Positions 9,325 through 17,133 are shown, counted from the first letter of the stretch. The stretch: DNA of 56,071 bases from HGM04593 sp045647885 (GCA_045647885.1 JAZRMX010000029.1:1-56071); one strand, 5' to 3'. Numbers and translations are program-made. Notes: generated by a model from the letters alone, not told the origin.

Positions 9325-10543
9325 AACCACGCTTGCCAACGGCTTGCGCATAGTGCACCGCCGTAACCCCTCATCGCAGATGGTTTATGTAAACCTTCTC
9401 TATAATGTGGGGGCAAAAAACGAGAGCTATGAATACACCGGCATAGCGCACCTCTTGGAGCATCTTATGTTCGAGGGCACGGTGGCTGTTCCCTCTTTCG
9501 ACGAGCCGCTTGAGCGTGCCGGTGGCGAGAATAATGCCTACACTAACAACGATGTCACCAATTATTATATAGCCCTTCCCAAGCAGAATGCCGAACTAGC
9601 CTTTTGGATGGAGAGCGACCGTATGCACAATATATCGCTGAATGCGAGAAAGATTGATGTGCAGCGAAAGGTGGTGATGGAGGAGTTTAAGCAGGGTAAC
9701 CTCAACCGCCCTTATGGCGATGTAAGTTTCCTGTTGCGCGCAATGGCATTCAAGAAGCATCCTTACCGCTGGAGTACCATCGGTCGCAAGCTCTCGCATA
9801 TTGCCGATGTACCGGCTGCGGTTATCAGAAAATTCTATAAAAGCTACTACGCCCCCGACAATGCCGTGCTGGCGGTTGTGGGCGATATATCCTTTGAACA
9901 GGTTGTGGAGTGGAGCGAAAAATGGTTCGGTCCCTTGCCGGCAAAAGGTTTTGAACACCCCGCCTTGCCTGTGGAACCGCGCCAGAATCGCATACGCCAC
10001 AAGCGTGTGGTGCGTGCCGTGCCCGAAAATGCCCTTTATATGGTTTTTCATATGGGTGGCAGGCTCGACTCCGATTACTTCCCTTGTGATGTAATTTCCG
10101 ACGTGCTTTCCAATGGTTATTCGGGGCGTTTGCTCCAGCGTCTTGTTAAGGAGAAAAAGCTCTTTACCAAGATTGATGCCTTTATTTCGGGCAGTGAGCA
10201 CCCGGGGCTTTTTCAGGTACACGCGCGAGTGGCACCCGGTATCTCTTTTGAGGCTGCCGAGGAGGCGGTGTGGCAGGAACTCGACGAACTTAAAGAGCAT
10301 CTTGTACCAGCCGAGGAACTTGAAAAGGTTAAGAACCGCTTTGAGTCGGAATTTTATTTCCGTAACCTCGGTGGCGAGAACCTTTCGAATAACCTCGCCC
10401 TTGCCGAGTTGCGTGGCGATGCCTCTATGCACTATAAAGAGGTGGAAAACTACCGCGCTGTCACAGCCGAGGATGTGCGCAGCGCAGCGCGTGAGCTTTT
10501 CCGTCGTGGCAACGCGTCGGTGCTGCACTATGCAAAGAAGTGA
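9311..10543 (+). CDS. M16-family zinc metallopeptidase
   Basis: This 410-residue protein has the inverted zinc motif HLLEH at residues 47-51 and a downstream conserved EE pair (VVMEEF) that supplies the third ligand. It is a single-unit M16B-type peptidase with the N-terminal catalytic half and a second inactive half (from about 190). Such enzymes degrade or process peptides inside a closed chamber, usually as dimers of like or paired subunits; no inactive partner gene is next to it. No signal peptide is visible, so it is predicted cytoplasmic. It is translationally coupled to the cyclophilin gene (14-base overlap), an arrangement that suggests a shared role in protein quality control. Confidence 0.9.
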   Translation: MEISRTTLANGLRIVHRRNPSSQMVYVNLLYNVGAKNESYEYTGIAHLLEHLMFEGTVAVPSFDEPLERAGGENNAYTNNDVTNYYIALPKQNAELAFWMESDRMHNISLNARKIDVQRKVVMEEFKQGNLNRPYGDVSFLLRAMAFKKHPYRWSTIGRKLSHIADVPAAVIRKFYKSYYAPDNAVLAVVGDISFEQVVEWSEKWFGPLPAKGFEHPALPVEPRQNRIRHKRVVRAVPENALYMVFHMGGRLDSDYFPCDVISDVLSNGYSGRLLQRLVKEKKLFTKIDAFISGSEHPGLFQVHARVAPGISFEAAEEAVWQELDELKEHLVPAEELEKVKNRFESEFYFRNLGGENLSNNLALAELRGDASMHYKEVENYRAVTAEDVRSAARELFRRGNASVLHYAKK

Positions 10544-10567
10544 TGATGATTTTTATATTAAATAGAC

Positions 10568-10610
10568 GAAGATGACTCCAAAGTCTTTTTGAGTCATCTT
10601 CTTTGTTTGG
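10568..10610 (+). terminator. Terminator after the M16 peptidase
   Basis: An 11-bp stem (GAAGATGACTC with its complement, 10568-10578 and 10591-10601) is followed by the T-rich TTTGTTTGG. It sits 25 bases past the stop, between two convergent genes. Confidence 0.75.
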
Positions 10611-10668
10611 GATTGAATAAAAAGAGCCTTTTTAGTCAACCTCGTGTCGTATATAGTTGAATCTTCTT

Positions 10669-12549
10669 TTATTCCTTGCCCAAAATAACCTCTACAAGAA
10701 TTGTAATATCTCCAATATTTACTATTCCGTCACCATTTAGGTCGCCGAATATGGGTTCTTCCTCCTCGGGTTCAAGTTCTATGATGTTAGTAAATTCATT
10801 CCACCCATATGTTGTAGCATATATCTCTTTTGCACCGGCAGGTACGTAGAGGATGCAATTGTTTTTGTCTACATTATAAAATGTGTGGCTATCTAATCCA
10901 AAAAGGTTCTCTGCGGGTATGAGAGAGGTTATGCTTGTTAGGCTATTGCAACCGCTGAACGCGCTGTTTGCAATACTAGTTACACTATTGGGGATTGTTA
11001 CGCTTGTAAGGCTATGGCACGAATTGAACGCGCTATATCCTATGCCTGTTACACTGTTTTCTATAGTTACGCTTTTGAGGTTTGTACATCTGTCGAACGC
11101 CCATCTTCCAATATATGTTACGCTGTTGGGAATAGATACACTTGTGAGGTTACAACTAGTAAACGCGTCGTTTCTAATTTCAGTAACACTGTTAGGTATA
11201 GCCAAGTTCGTAACTAATTCATCATTTAAGTATAGGTTCTTTGCATAATACAACGGGTTAGAATAGCTGTCGCTAAAGTCGATATTGCACCACGCTGCAA
11301 TATCTGTAATATGTACCTCTTTTAGGTTGCTACAATTGTAAAATGCTTTTTCCCCAATTGTTGTTATGCTGTTTGGAATAGTTATGCTTGTTAGGTTTGT
11401 ACAATCCTCGAACGCTTTATCTCCAATGCTGTAGTTCTCACCATTATAATCGGTAGGGAGAGATATTGCAGAATTGTTACCAATATAAATAGCAAGGGTG
11501 TTTCCATTAGAGTCTTTATGAAAAATATAATCCTTTTGAATATCGTAGTTCACATCTCCATTCGTTATTACCGCTACGGCGTAATATGCCACATAGCCGT
11601 GGCTTGATGTGCCGGTGGTGATGCTCAATGACGAATTATTGTAAACAACTTTAAGCTTGCTGCAATGTTGAAACGCGTCTTCTTCGATTGCTGTTACATT
11701 GTTTCCGATAATTACGTTTGCAAGGCTTGTGCAATAGTAGAAAGCTTTTGCTTTAATTGTTGTTACACTGTTTGGTATTGTTATGCTTTGAAGGCTACTG
11801 CAACCAGAGAATGCACTCCATTTAATTGTTGTTACGCTGTTAGGAATATTTACGTTTGTAAGGCTGCTACACCCCTCAAACGTACCACTTCCAATAGTTG
11901 TTATGCCGTTTCCTATAGTAACGTTTGATAGGTTACTGCAATTTTTGAAAGCATAGTAACCAAGGAATGTCACACTGTTTGGAATCATAACGCTTTTAAG
12001 GCTACTGCAACCTTCAAACGCGTAGTCTCCAATAAATGTTACACCGCTTCCTATGGTTACGCTTTCGAGGTTTGTGCAATCCTTGAACGCATTGCCTCCA
12101 ATATGTGTTACGCTGTTTGGTATTGTTATGCTTTGAAGGCTACAGCAATTATAGAACGCACTGAATTCAATCCTTGTTACGCTGTTTCCAATAGTTACAC
12201 TCACAAGGCTTCTGCACCCGCTGAATGCGTCTTGTTCAATAGTTGTTACGTTGTTTCCGATAATTACTCTTTCAAGGTTACTGCAATCTTTGAATGCAGA
12301 GTATCCGATGCTTGTTACGTTGTAGATTGTGCTGTTGTAAGTAACGCTTGCTGGGATGGTAACCGCGATGCTGTATTCATTGGGGTAGTCACTATAAGAC
12401 CAACCACTATATGATACAGCAACGGTTTTGTTTGTATAATCTGTGATGTTGTAGAAAATTCCATCGACCTCAAAGTCGTGGGCGGTGGCTCCGCTGGTGC
12501 ACAGTAAAAGAAGGGCTGTGAGCAGGCTTTTTATGTAATTATTTTTCAT
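10669..12549 (-). CDS. BspA-like secreted leucine-rich-repeat protein with dockerin-like tail
   Basis: This 626-residue protein has a signal peptide (cleavage near residue 23), then about 17 repeats of the 23-residue Treponema/BspA type, with the core IPNSVTxIGxxAFxxCxxL, over roughly residues 60-290 and 360-555. A non-repeat segment lies between them. The C-terminus holds a calcium-loop motif DLNGDGIVNIGD (from about residue 603), as in dockerin-like domains. BspA-type repeats are found in secreted or surface proteins that bind host or matrix proteins; the ligand here is unknown. A dockerin-like end suggests docking to, or export by, some surface system, but no cohesin partner is recognisable. 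The gene is visibly AT-richer than its neighbours, which is consistent with acquisition. It lies directly downstream of the candidate RNA at 12627-12887. Confidence 0.85.
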   Translation of the reverse strand: MKNNYIKSLLTALLLLCTSGATAHDFEVDGIFYNITDYTNKTVAVSYSGWSYSDYPNEYSIAVTIPASVTYNSTIYNVTSIGYSAFKDCSNLERVIIGNNVTTIEQDAFSGCRSLVSVTIGNSVTRIEFSAFYNCCSLQSITIPNSVTHIGGNAFKDCTNLESVTIGSGVTFIGDYAFEGCSSLKSVMIPNSVTFLGYYAFKNCSNLSNVTIGNGITTIGSGTFEGCSSLTNVNIPNSVTTIKWSAFSGCSSLQSITIPNSVTTIKAKAFYYCTSLANVIIGNNVTAIEEDAFQHCSKLKVVYNNSSLSITTGTSSHGYVAYYAVAVITNGDVNYDIQKDYIFHKDSNGNTLAIYIGNNSAISLPTDYNGENYSIGDKAFEDCTNLTSITIPNSITTIGEKAFYNCSNLKEVHITDIAAWCNIDFSDSYSNPLYYAKNLYLNDELVTNLAIPNSVTEIRNDAFTSCNLTSVSIPNSVTYIGRWAFDRCTNLKSVTIENSVTGIGYSAFNSCHSLTSVTIPNSVTSIANSAFSGCNSLTSITSLIPAENLFGLDSHTFYNVDKNNCILYVPAGAKEIYATTYGWNEFTNIIELEPEEEEPIFGDLNGDGIVNIGDITILVEVILGKE

Positions 12550-12626
12550 AATAATAATGATGTTTATGTAATTAATTAAATTTCTTGCCCCAAGAACAAT
12601 AAGACTTATGTGTCACAACCGCTAAT

Positions 12627-12659
12627 AAAAAAAAGACGTGAGACTTACTGCCTTACGTC
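12627..12659 (-). terminator. Intrinsic terminator at the 3' end of the candidate RNA
   Basis: On the minus strand a GACGT/ACGTC stem (12655-12659 with 12635-12639) is followed by eight T residues (12627-12634). It lies 78 bases before the LRR gene start, so it either ends an independent RNA or acts as an attenuator for that gene. Confidence 0.7.
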
Positions 12660-12887
12660 CATTAACCTGTCGGCATCGCCAAACGCCTTAATGAGATGAA
12701 CATAGAAGAAACAATATTCCCACGCCGTGGATATACATATTGTTCCTCTATGCTTTTTGGGTAAAGAGGTGCATATACACAGAATGAGCATTTATTGCTC
12801 TTGTCCCTCATTTAAAATTTTGGCGAATTTACAGGTTAGGACTTAAACAAAATGCTTTTAAAAGCCAATGAATTTCTCCTCATCGGC
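12627..12887 (-). ncRNA. Candidate structured RNA of about 260 nt, unassigned
   Basis: No coding frame spans this stretch, but it has the parts of an RNA gene: a perfect -7 box just upstream, several nested helices and a terminator with eight T. In transcript order: a 5' hairpin (12880-12888 with 12863-12871, 9 bp); a closing helix in two parts (12831-12838 with 12663-12670, 8 bp; 12819-12825 with 12677-12683, 7 bp); inside it a short hairpin (12796-12800 with 12786-12790) and a long rod (12737-12752 with 12701-12717) capped by CCAC/GTGG; then the terminator. The rod within a long closing helix resembles 6S-type RNAs, but I do not recognise conserved 6S sequence. A riboswitch-like leader of the LRR gene is the alternative. 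Confidence 0.6.
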
Positions 12888-12891
12888 TTTG

Positions 12892-12899
12892 CAAATATA
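12892..12899 (-). promoter_or_regulatory. -7 promoter box of the candidate RNA
   Basis: TATATTTG on the minus strand matches TAnnTTTG exactly; no clear TTG/TTTG lies at the usual distance upstream. The expected start falls at the first bases of the 5' hairpin. Confidence 0.5.
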
Positions 12900-12948
12900 A
12901 TATTTTTTGGCTACTAATATTTAAATAGTGAGAATATTATTTATAAAA

Positions 12949-12995
12949 AGAAAAACAGACAGCGAATCATTGGATTTGAATGTCTGCTGTCTGTT
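12949..12995 (-). terminator. Terminator of the tetR-rluA operon
   Basis: A 10-bp stem AACAGACAGC (12954-12963) pairs with 12986-12995; on the minus strand it leads into a T-rich run. It lies 6 bases past the rluA-family stop. Confidence 0.75.
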
Positions 12996-13000
12996 CTATT

Positions 13001-13669
13001 TTACTCCCCAAACGAGTGCCACAATTTGTCGGTGGGCAGTGGCGCGGTAATCTGTATGAGTTCTTTCGATACAGGGTGGGTAAATTCCACGTAGCGGGCG
13101 TGTAGGGAGATGCTGCTGTCGGGGTTTGAACGCTTGGCGCCATATTTAAGGTCGCCTTTTATGGGGCAGCCAATGGAGGCGAGCTGGCAACGTATCTGGT
13201 GGTGGCGGCCGGTCTTCAGCTCCACCTCTATGAGGTTATAGTTTTGCGACGAGGCTATGTGGCGGTAGTGAAGCAAGGCTTTCTTTGCTCCCGTTACCTC
13301 TTTCTTGTAGGCAAAACTTTTGTTCATCTTTTCGTTGCGGTATATCCAGCACTCAAGCTCGGCTTCGGGCTGTGCGGGGCGTTCTTTTGTTATTGCCCAG
13401 TAGATTTTTTTCACACCTCCGGTGCGGAACATTTCATTGAGTCGTTCAAGGGCTTTGCTTGTTTTGGCAAGAACTACTACGCCGCTCACGGGGCGGTCGA
13501 GGCGGTGGGGCAGTCCCACAAAAACGTTGCCGGGCTTTGCATATTTCTCCTTGAGAAAGGCTTTCATCTTGTCGCACAGGGTCTTGTCGCCAGTCTTGTC
13601 ACCCTGTACAATCTCTCCCGCAGCCTTGTTTACGGCTATTATGTGGTTGTCTTCGTATAAAACGTTCAT
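13001..13669 (-). CDS. RluA-family RNA pseudouridine synthase
   Basis: This 222-residue enzyme has the family signature GLPHRLDRPVSGVVVLAKT, with the catalytic aspartate at residue 58, and the later RTGRxHQIR-type motif seen as KTGRHHQIRCQLA. It converts specific uridines to pseudouridine in rRNA or tRNA. There is no N-terminal S4 domain, so it is of the short type; the target RNA cannot be assigned. It begins 9 bases after the tetR stop, so both are read from the tetR promoter and the enzyme may share that regulation. Confidence 0.88.
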   Translation of the reverse strand: MNVLYEDNHIIAVNKAAGEIVQGDKTGDKTLCDKMKAFLKEKYAKPGNVFVGLPHRLDRPVSGVVVLAKTSKALERLNEMFRTGGVKKIYWAITKERPAQPEAELECWIYRNEKMNKSFAYKKEVTGAKKALLHYRHIASSQNYNLIEVELKTGRHHQIRCQLASIGCPIKGDLKYGAKRSNPDSSISLHARYVEFTHPVSKELIQITAPLPTDKLWHSFGE

Positions 13670-13678
13670 ATTGAGGTG

Positions 13679-14275
13679 TTATTCGGTTATGTTTTTACAG
13701 CCGAGGGCGTTGAGGATGATATTCTCGGTAAAGTGCTGCACGAACTTGTCGTCGTTGTTCTTGCTCACTATGCCGTTTATGAATGGTATTTCTATTCCCT
13801 TCAAGCAGAAGTGCAGGAAGCGCGCTGCAAGGTCGGGGCTTTCAACGGTGAAGAGTCCTTGCTGCTTGCCGTCGGCAATGATGGTGCGGAAGAGGGCAAT
13901 CTCTCTTGCGTCGAATGTGTGGCGTATGTGTTCCACAATCCACACGTTGTTGAAGTATTCCGAGTGGAGGCCACTATTACGGCGCACGATGCTACGTGTT
14001 ACGTGCAGGCGCACAAAGATAAGTTTCACAATTTTTTTGTCGGGGGGCAGGTTCGACGCGGCTACTTTTGTAATTGCTGCCGAAATCTTTTTCACCTCCA
14101 TCTCAATTGATGCCTCCAGCAACTCTTCCTTGCTCTGGAAGTATGTGTAGACGGTGCGGCGGCTGCGGTTTGCCGCTTTTGCGATATCGTTCATTGTTAT
14201 GTTGTCGATACCTTGCTTGGCAAACAGCTTGCGTGCTACTTTTATCAATTGTTCTCTTGTGTCAATAGTGGCCAT
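13679..14275 (-). CDS. TetR/AcrR-family transcriptional regulator
   Basis: This 198-residue protein has an N-terminal helix-turn-helix (about 24-47; DIAKAANRSRRTVYTYFQSK) and an all-helical C-terminal ligand or dimerisation domain. It is the first gene of a two-gene unit with the pseudouridine synthase. A perfect 14-bp palindrome sits between the promoter boxes just upstream, so it probably represses its own operon. No efflux pump or enzyme target is adjacent, and the effector is unknown. Confidence 0.88.
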   Translation of the reverse strand: MATIDTREQLIKVARKLFAKQGIDNITMNDIAKAANRSRRTVYTYFQSKEELLEASIEMEVKKISAAITKVAASNLPPDKKIVKLIFVRLHVTRSIVRRNSGLHSEYFNNVWIVEHIRHTFDAREIALFRTIIADGKQQGLFTVESPDLAARFLHFCLKGIEIPFINGIVSKNNDDKFVQHFTENIILNALGCKNITE

Positions 14276-14375
14276 AGTGTGGGTTTTGTGTTGCGAAGAT
14301 GGCTGTGCCGGGTTAAATGCTGCTTTTTTGCACGTTTCTTGCCGAGCACAGGCTGTTTCGCTGTTTTTGTAGTTG

Positions 14376-14406
14376 CAAAATTACTATCTTATGCACAGAT
14401 GTGCAA
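14376..14406 (-). promoter_or_regulatory. tetR promoter with palindromic operator
   Basis: On the minus strand TTG (14404-14406), a 20-bp spacer and TAATTTTG (14376-14383) form a promoter. The palindrome TGCACAgaTGTGCA (14392-14405) occupies the spacer and touches the upstream box, the usual position of a TetR operator. Confidence 0.6.
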
Positions 14407-14466
14407 TATCAATAGTATTAAAAAAGTACAAAAAAACGACATTTTGCGAAAATAGTTGCCCTAAAA

Positions 14467-14498
14467 TTTGGTTATTCGGGAAAAACACCTTACCTTTG
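14467..14498 (+). promoter_or_regulatory. Promoter of the initiator tRNA gene
   Basis: TTTG (14467-14470), a 20-bp spacer and TACCTTTG (14491-14498) form a complete consensus promoter 22 bases before the tRNA. Confidence 0.8.
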
Positions 14499-14519
14499 CA
14501 TCAGTTTTGAAAACCGCAT

Positions 14520-14591
14520 CGCGGGGTGGAGCAGTGGTAGCTCGTTGGGCTCATAACCCAAAGGCCGGAGGTTCGATCCCTTCCCCCGCTA
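14520..14591 (+). tRNA. Initiator tRNA-Met (CAT)
   Basis: A full cloverleaf of 72 nt has anticodon CAT at 14552-14554. Two initiator hallmarks are present: no Watson-Crick pair at 1-72 (C opposite T), and three G-C pairs (GGG/CCC) next to the anticodon loop. The CCA end is not encoded. Confidence 0.95.
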
Positions 14592-14600
14592 CTTTAGTTA

Positions 14601-14630
14601 AGAGAGAAGTTTTACTTCTCTCTTTTTTTT
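14601..14630 (+). terminator. Terminator of the tRNA gene
   Basis: The 9-bp stem AGAGAGAAG/CTTCTCTCT is followed by seven T residues, 9 bases past the tRNA end. Confidence 0.9.
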
Positions 14631-14649
14631 GTTTTCTGATTATATGCAT

Positions 14650-14684
14650 AAAAAATGGAACCGAAAAATTCGGTTCCATTTTTT
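14650..14684 (-). terminator. dnaK terminator
   Basis: A 15-bp stem (14650-14664 with 14670-14684) has A runs on one side and T runs on the other, so it can act in both directions. It lies 24 bases past the dnaK stop. Confidence 0.85.
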
Positions 14685-14708
14685 ATGTTATTTTATGTAA
14701 GGTGTGGT

Positions 14709-16613
14709 TTACTTAACCTCCTCGAACTCTGCATCCTGAACATCGTCGCCTGCGTTGTTCTGCTGGCTACCTGTGTTCTGCTGTTGTGCGCCCTGTGCAC
14801 CCTGAGCACCGCTCTGTGCGTACATCTCGGCACTTGCTGCCTGCCAAGCGTTGTTGAGCTCGGCGATAGCTGTGTCGATAGCTGCGATGTCCTGTGCTTT
14901 GTGTGCCTCTTCGAGTTTCTGAACTGCTGCCTCGATGGGAGCCTTCTTGTCGGCGGGAATCTTGTCGCCAAGCTCGCTCAACTGGTTCTTTGTCTGGAAT
15001 ACCATAGAGTCTGCCTGGTTGAGCTTGTCAATCTTCTCGCGCTCTTTCTTGTCGGCATCGGCATTTGCCTCGGCCTCCTGTTTCATACGTTCGATTTCCT
15101 CTTTGCTCAAGCCCGATGATGCCTCGATGCGGATAGCCTGCTCTTTACCGGTTGCTTTGTCCTTTGCCGATACTTTGAGGATACCGTTTGCGTCGATGTC
15201 GAATGTTACCTCAATCTGGGGTATGCCACGGCGTGCGGGTGCAATACCTGTGAGGTTGAACTGGCCGATAGACTTGTTCTGGTTTGCCATAGGACGCTCG
15301 CCCTGCAATACGTGAATAGTAACCTCTGTCTGGTTGTCGGCTGCGGTAGAGAATGTCTCACTCTTCTTGCAGGGGATTGTTGTGTTTGCATCGATGAGCT
15401 TGGTCATTACGCCACCGAGTGTCTCGATACCCATAGAAAGGGGTGTTACGTCGAGAAGCACGATGTCGCCTACGCCGCCCTCTTTGTTGAGGATAGCACC
15501 CTGGATGGCTGCACCCACTGCTACTACCTCGTCGGGGTTTACACCCTTTGAAGGAGCTTTGCCGAAGAAGTCCTCTACAATCTTCTGTACGGCGGGGATA
15601 CGTGTAGAACCACCTACGAGGATTACCTCGTCGATATCTGAATTGCTCAAGCCTGCGTCGTTCATTGCGCGTTTGCAGGGCTCAAGGCAAGCTTGAATCA
15701 AGTTGTGTGCCAAAGACTCGAATTTTGCACGGGTAAGTGTCTTGACAAGGTGTTTGGGGCCTGTAGCGGTTGCGGTGATGTAGGGGAGGTTAATCTCGGT
15801 AGAGGTTGTTGAAGAGAGCTCGATTTTTGCTTTCTCGGCAGCCTCTTTCAAACGCTGCAATGCCATAGGATCGGCTTTGAGGTCTGTACCCTCTTCCTGC
15901 ATAAACTCGCTTGCGAGCCAGTCGATGATTACCTGGTCGAAGTCGTCACCACCGAGGTGTGTGTCGCCGTTTGTGGAGAGAACCTCGAATACGCCACCAC
16001 CGAACTCAAGGATTGAGATATCGAATGTACCACCACCGAGGTCGAATACGGCAATCTTCATATCCTTGTTTGCTTTGTCGATGCCATAAGCAAGAGCAGC
16101 TGCTGTGGGCTCGTTCACGATGCGTTTAACCTCGAGACCTGCAATCTGTCCGGCCTCTTTTGTTGCCTGGCGCTGTGAGTCAGAGAAGTATGCGGGTACG
16201 GTGATAACCGCCTCTGTAACCTCCTGTCCCAAGTAGTCCTCGGCAGTTTTCTTCATCTTCTGGAGAATCATAGCTGAAATCTCCTGGGGGGTATAAAGAC
16301 GACCGTCGATGTCTACGCGAGGCATATTGTTTTCCTCAACTACTTTATAAGGTACGCGTGAGATCTCCTTGCTTACCTGCTGCCAGTTCTCTCCCATAAA
16401 GCGTTTGATAGAGAAAATTGTGCGCTGGGGGTTTGTGATAGCCTGACGTTTTGCGGGGTCACCCACTTTGCGCTCGCCGCCATCAACGAATGCTACGATA
16501 GAGGGGGTTGTGCGTTTGCCCTCGCTGTTTGTGATAACCACGGGCTCGTTGCCCTCAAAAACCGATACACAAGAGTTTGTTGTACCCAAGTCGATACCAA
16601 TAATCTTTCCCAT
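14709..16613 (-). CDS. dnaK: Chaperone DnaK (Hsp70)
   Basis: This 634-residue protein carries all Hsp70 signatures: the phosphate-binding IGIDLGTTNSCV at residues 5-16, AVFDLGGGTFDISIL near 190, and ILVGGSTRIPAVQ near 335. The substrate-binding domain and helical lid follow, with a Gln/Gly/Ala-rich linker ending in EEVK. It is the central ATP-dependent chaperone of the cytoplasm. No dnaJ or grpE is adjacent, so it is a single-gene unit, as is common in Bacteroidales. Its promoter overlaps a cluster of TGNCA half-sites that may mediate heat-shock control. Confidence 0.98.
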   Translation of the reverse strand: MGKIIGIDLGTTNSCVSVFEGNEPVVITNSEGKRTTPSIVAFVDGGERKVGDPAKRQAITNPQRTIFSIKRFMGENWQQVSKEISRVPYKVVEENNMPRVDIDGRLYTPQEISAMILQKMKKTAEDYLGQEVTEAVITVPAYFSDSQRQATKEAGQIAGLEVKRIVNEPTAAALAYGIDKANKDMKIAVFDLGGGTFDISILEFGGGVFEVLSTNGDTHLGGDDFDQVIIDWLASEFMQEEGTDLKADPMALQRLKEAAEKAKIELSSTTSTEINLPYITATATGPKHLVKTLTRAKFESLAHNLIQACLEPCKRAMNDAGLSNSDIDEVILVGGSTRIPAVQKIVEDFFGKAPSKGVNPDEVVAVGAAIQGAILNKEGGVGDIVLLDVTPLSMGIETLGGVMTKLIDANTTIPCKKSETFSTAADNQTEVTIHVLQGERPMANQNKSIGQFNLTGIAPARRGIPQIEVTFDIDANGILKVSAKDKATGKEQAIRIEASSGLSKEEIERMKQEAEANADADKKEREKIDKLNQADSMVFQTKNQLSELGDKIPADKKAPIEAAVQKLEEAHKAQDIAAIDTAIAELNNAWQAASAEMYAQSGAQGAQGAQQQNTGSQQNNAGDDVQDAEFEEVK

Positions 16614-16686
16614 AATTTCTTATTCTTTTTTATTTATTATTCAACTTTATTCTTCGCGATTTTGTTCGCGTTCGACGATTAAAGAG

Positions 16687-16718
16687 CAAAGTGTGTGCCA
16701 AAATGTTTTTGGGGCAAA
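16687..16718 (-). promoter_or_regulatory. dnaK promoter
   Basis: On the minus strand TTTG (16715-16718), a 20-bp spacer and ACACTTTG (16687-16694; TTTG kept, first base differs) precede dnaK by about 70 nt. A TGCCAAAATG element (16696-16705, plus-strand reading) lies inside the spacer. Confidence 0.55.
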
Positions 16719-16803
16719 AATTTTGTCGCGTGAACCGTTTATGTCGGTTTTTTGCGTTAAAAGTGTGACAAAATGTCGGAAAATATGTCAGTTTTGTGTG
16801 TCA
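16696..16803. promoter_or_regulatory. Cluster of TGNCA half-sites upstream of dnaK
   Basis: TGCCA (16696-16700), TGACA (16766-16770, in TGACAAAATGTC, 16766-16777), TGTCA (16786-16790) and TGTCA (16799-16803) lie within 108 bp, two of them followed by AAATG. Spacing and symmetry suggest binding of a dimeric regulator; heat-shock control is my inference from the gene downstream. Confidence 0.35.
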
Positions 16804-16882
16804 TATATTCTTGTTTGCGCGTTATGGCGTGCTGTTATTTATATGTGATTTATTATGCGTTTAAATTTGTTATTTGTGCTCT

Positions 16883-16959
16883 TTATTAGTATATTTGATA
16901 AAAATCGAATATAATCTTTCGCTCGCTGTGAAAAATATTCAAACAGGTTTGATATTTCT
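16883..16959 (+). repeat. Intergenic repeat copy A (77 bp)
   Basis: This copy is nearly identical to 17034-17111, with one base indel and about four substitutions. It begins with a TATATTTG promoter-like box and ends with an imperfect inverted repeat AAATATTCAAAC/GTTTGATATTT. It has no convincing coding frame. Confidence 0.8.
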
Positions 16960-17033
16960 GCTTTCGCCAAGTTTGGCTGTGCTCGTTGCACAAAAAAAAT
17001 TTTTTGCACTCGCTTGCACAAACTTTCGCTCGC

Positions 17034-17111
17034 TTATTACTATATTTGATAAAAAATCGAATATAATCTTTCGCTCGCTGTGAAAAATATCTAAACAAGT
17101 TTGATATTTCT
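17034..17111 (+). repeat. Intergenic repeat copy B (78 bp)
   Basis: This is the second copy of the 77/78-bp unit. It is followed at once by a third partial start (17111-17133), which supplies the TATATTTG box closest to the dehydrogenase-recA operon. The segment between the copies holds an A8/T6 inverted stretch (near 16992-17005) and further TTTCGCTCGC strings. Confidence 0.8.
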
Positions 17112-17133
17112 CGCTCGCTTATTACTATATTTG
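17100..17133 (+). promoter_or_regulatory. Likely promoter of the dehydrogenase-recA operon
   Basis: TTTG (17100-17103), a 22-bp spacer and TATATTTG (17126-17133) lie 97 bases before the start codon. Two further TATATTTG boxes occur in the repeats upstream (16889-16896 and 17041-17048), so tandem starts are possible. No SOS-type operator was recognised. Confidence 0.5.

Noticed and set aside
11000..12300. Regularly spaced DNA repeats that could suggest a CRISPR array
   Set aside because: They are degenerate, in frame and encode the 23-residue LRR unit; there are no constant repeats or cas genes.
16620..16830. CIRCE (HrcA) element before dnaK
   Set aside because: No 9-bp inverted repeat of the CIRCE type with a 9-base spacer is present; only the TGNCA half-sites are.
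16839..17098. Short minus-strand ORFs in the repeat region
   Set aside because: They repeat each other because the DNA is duplicated, have no promoter or start context and match no protein type.
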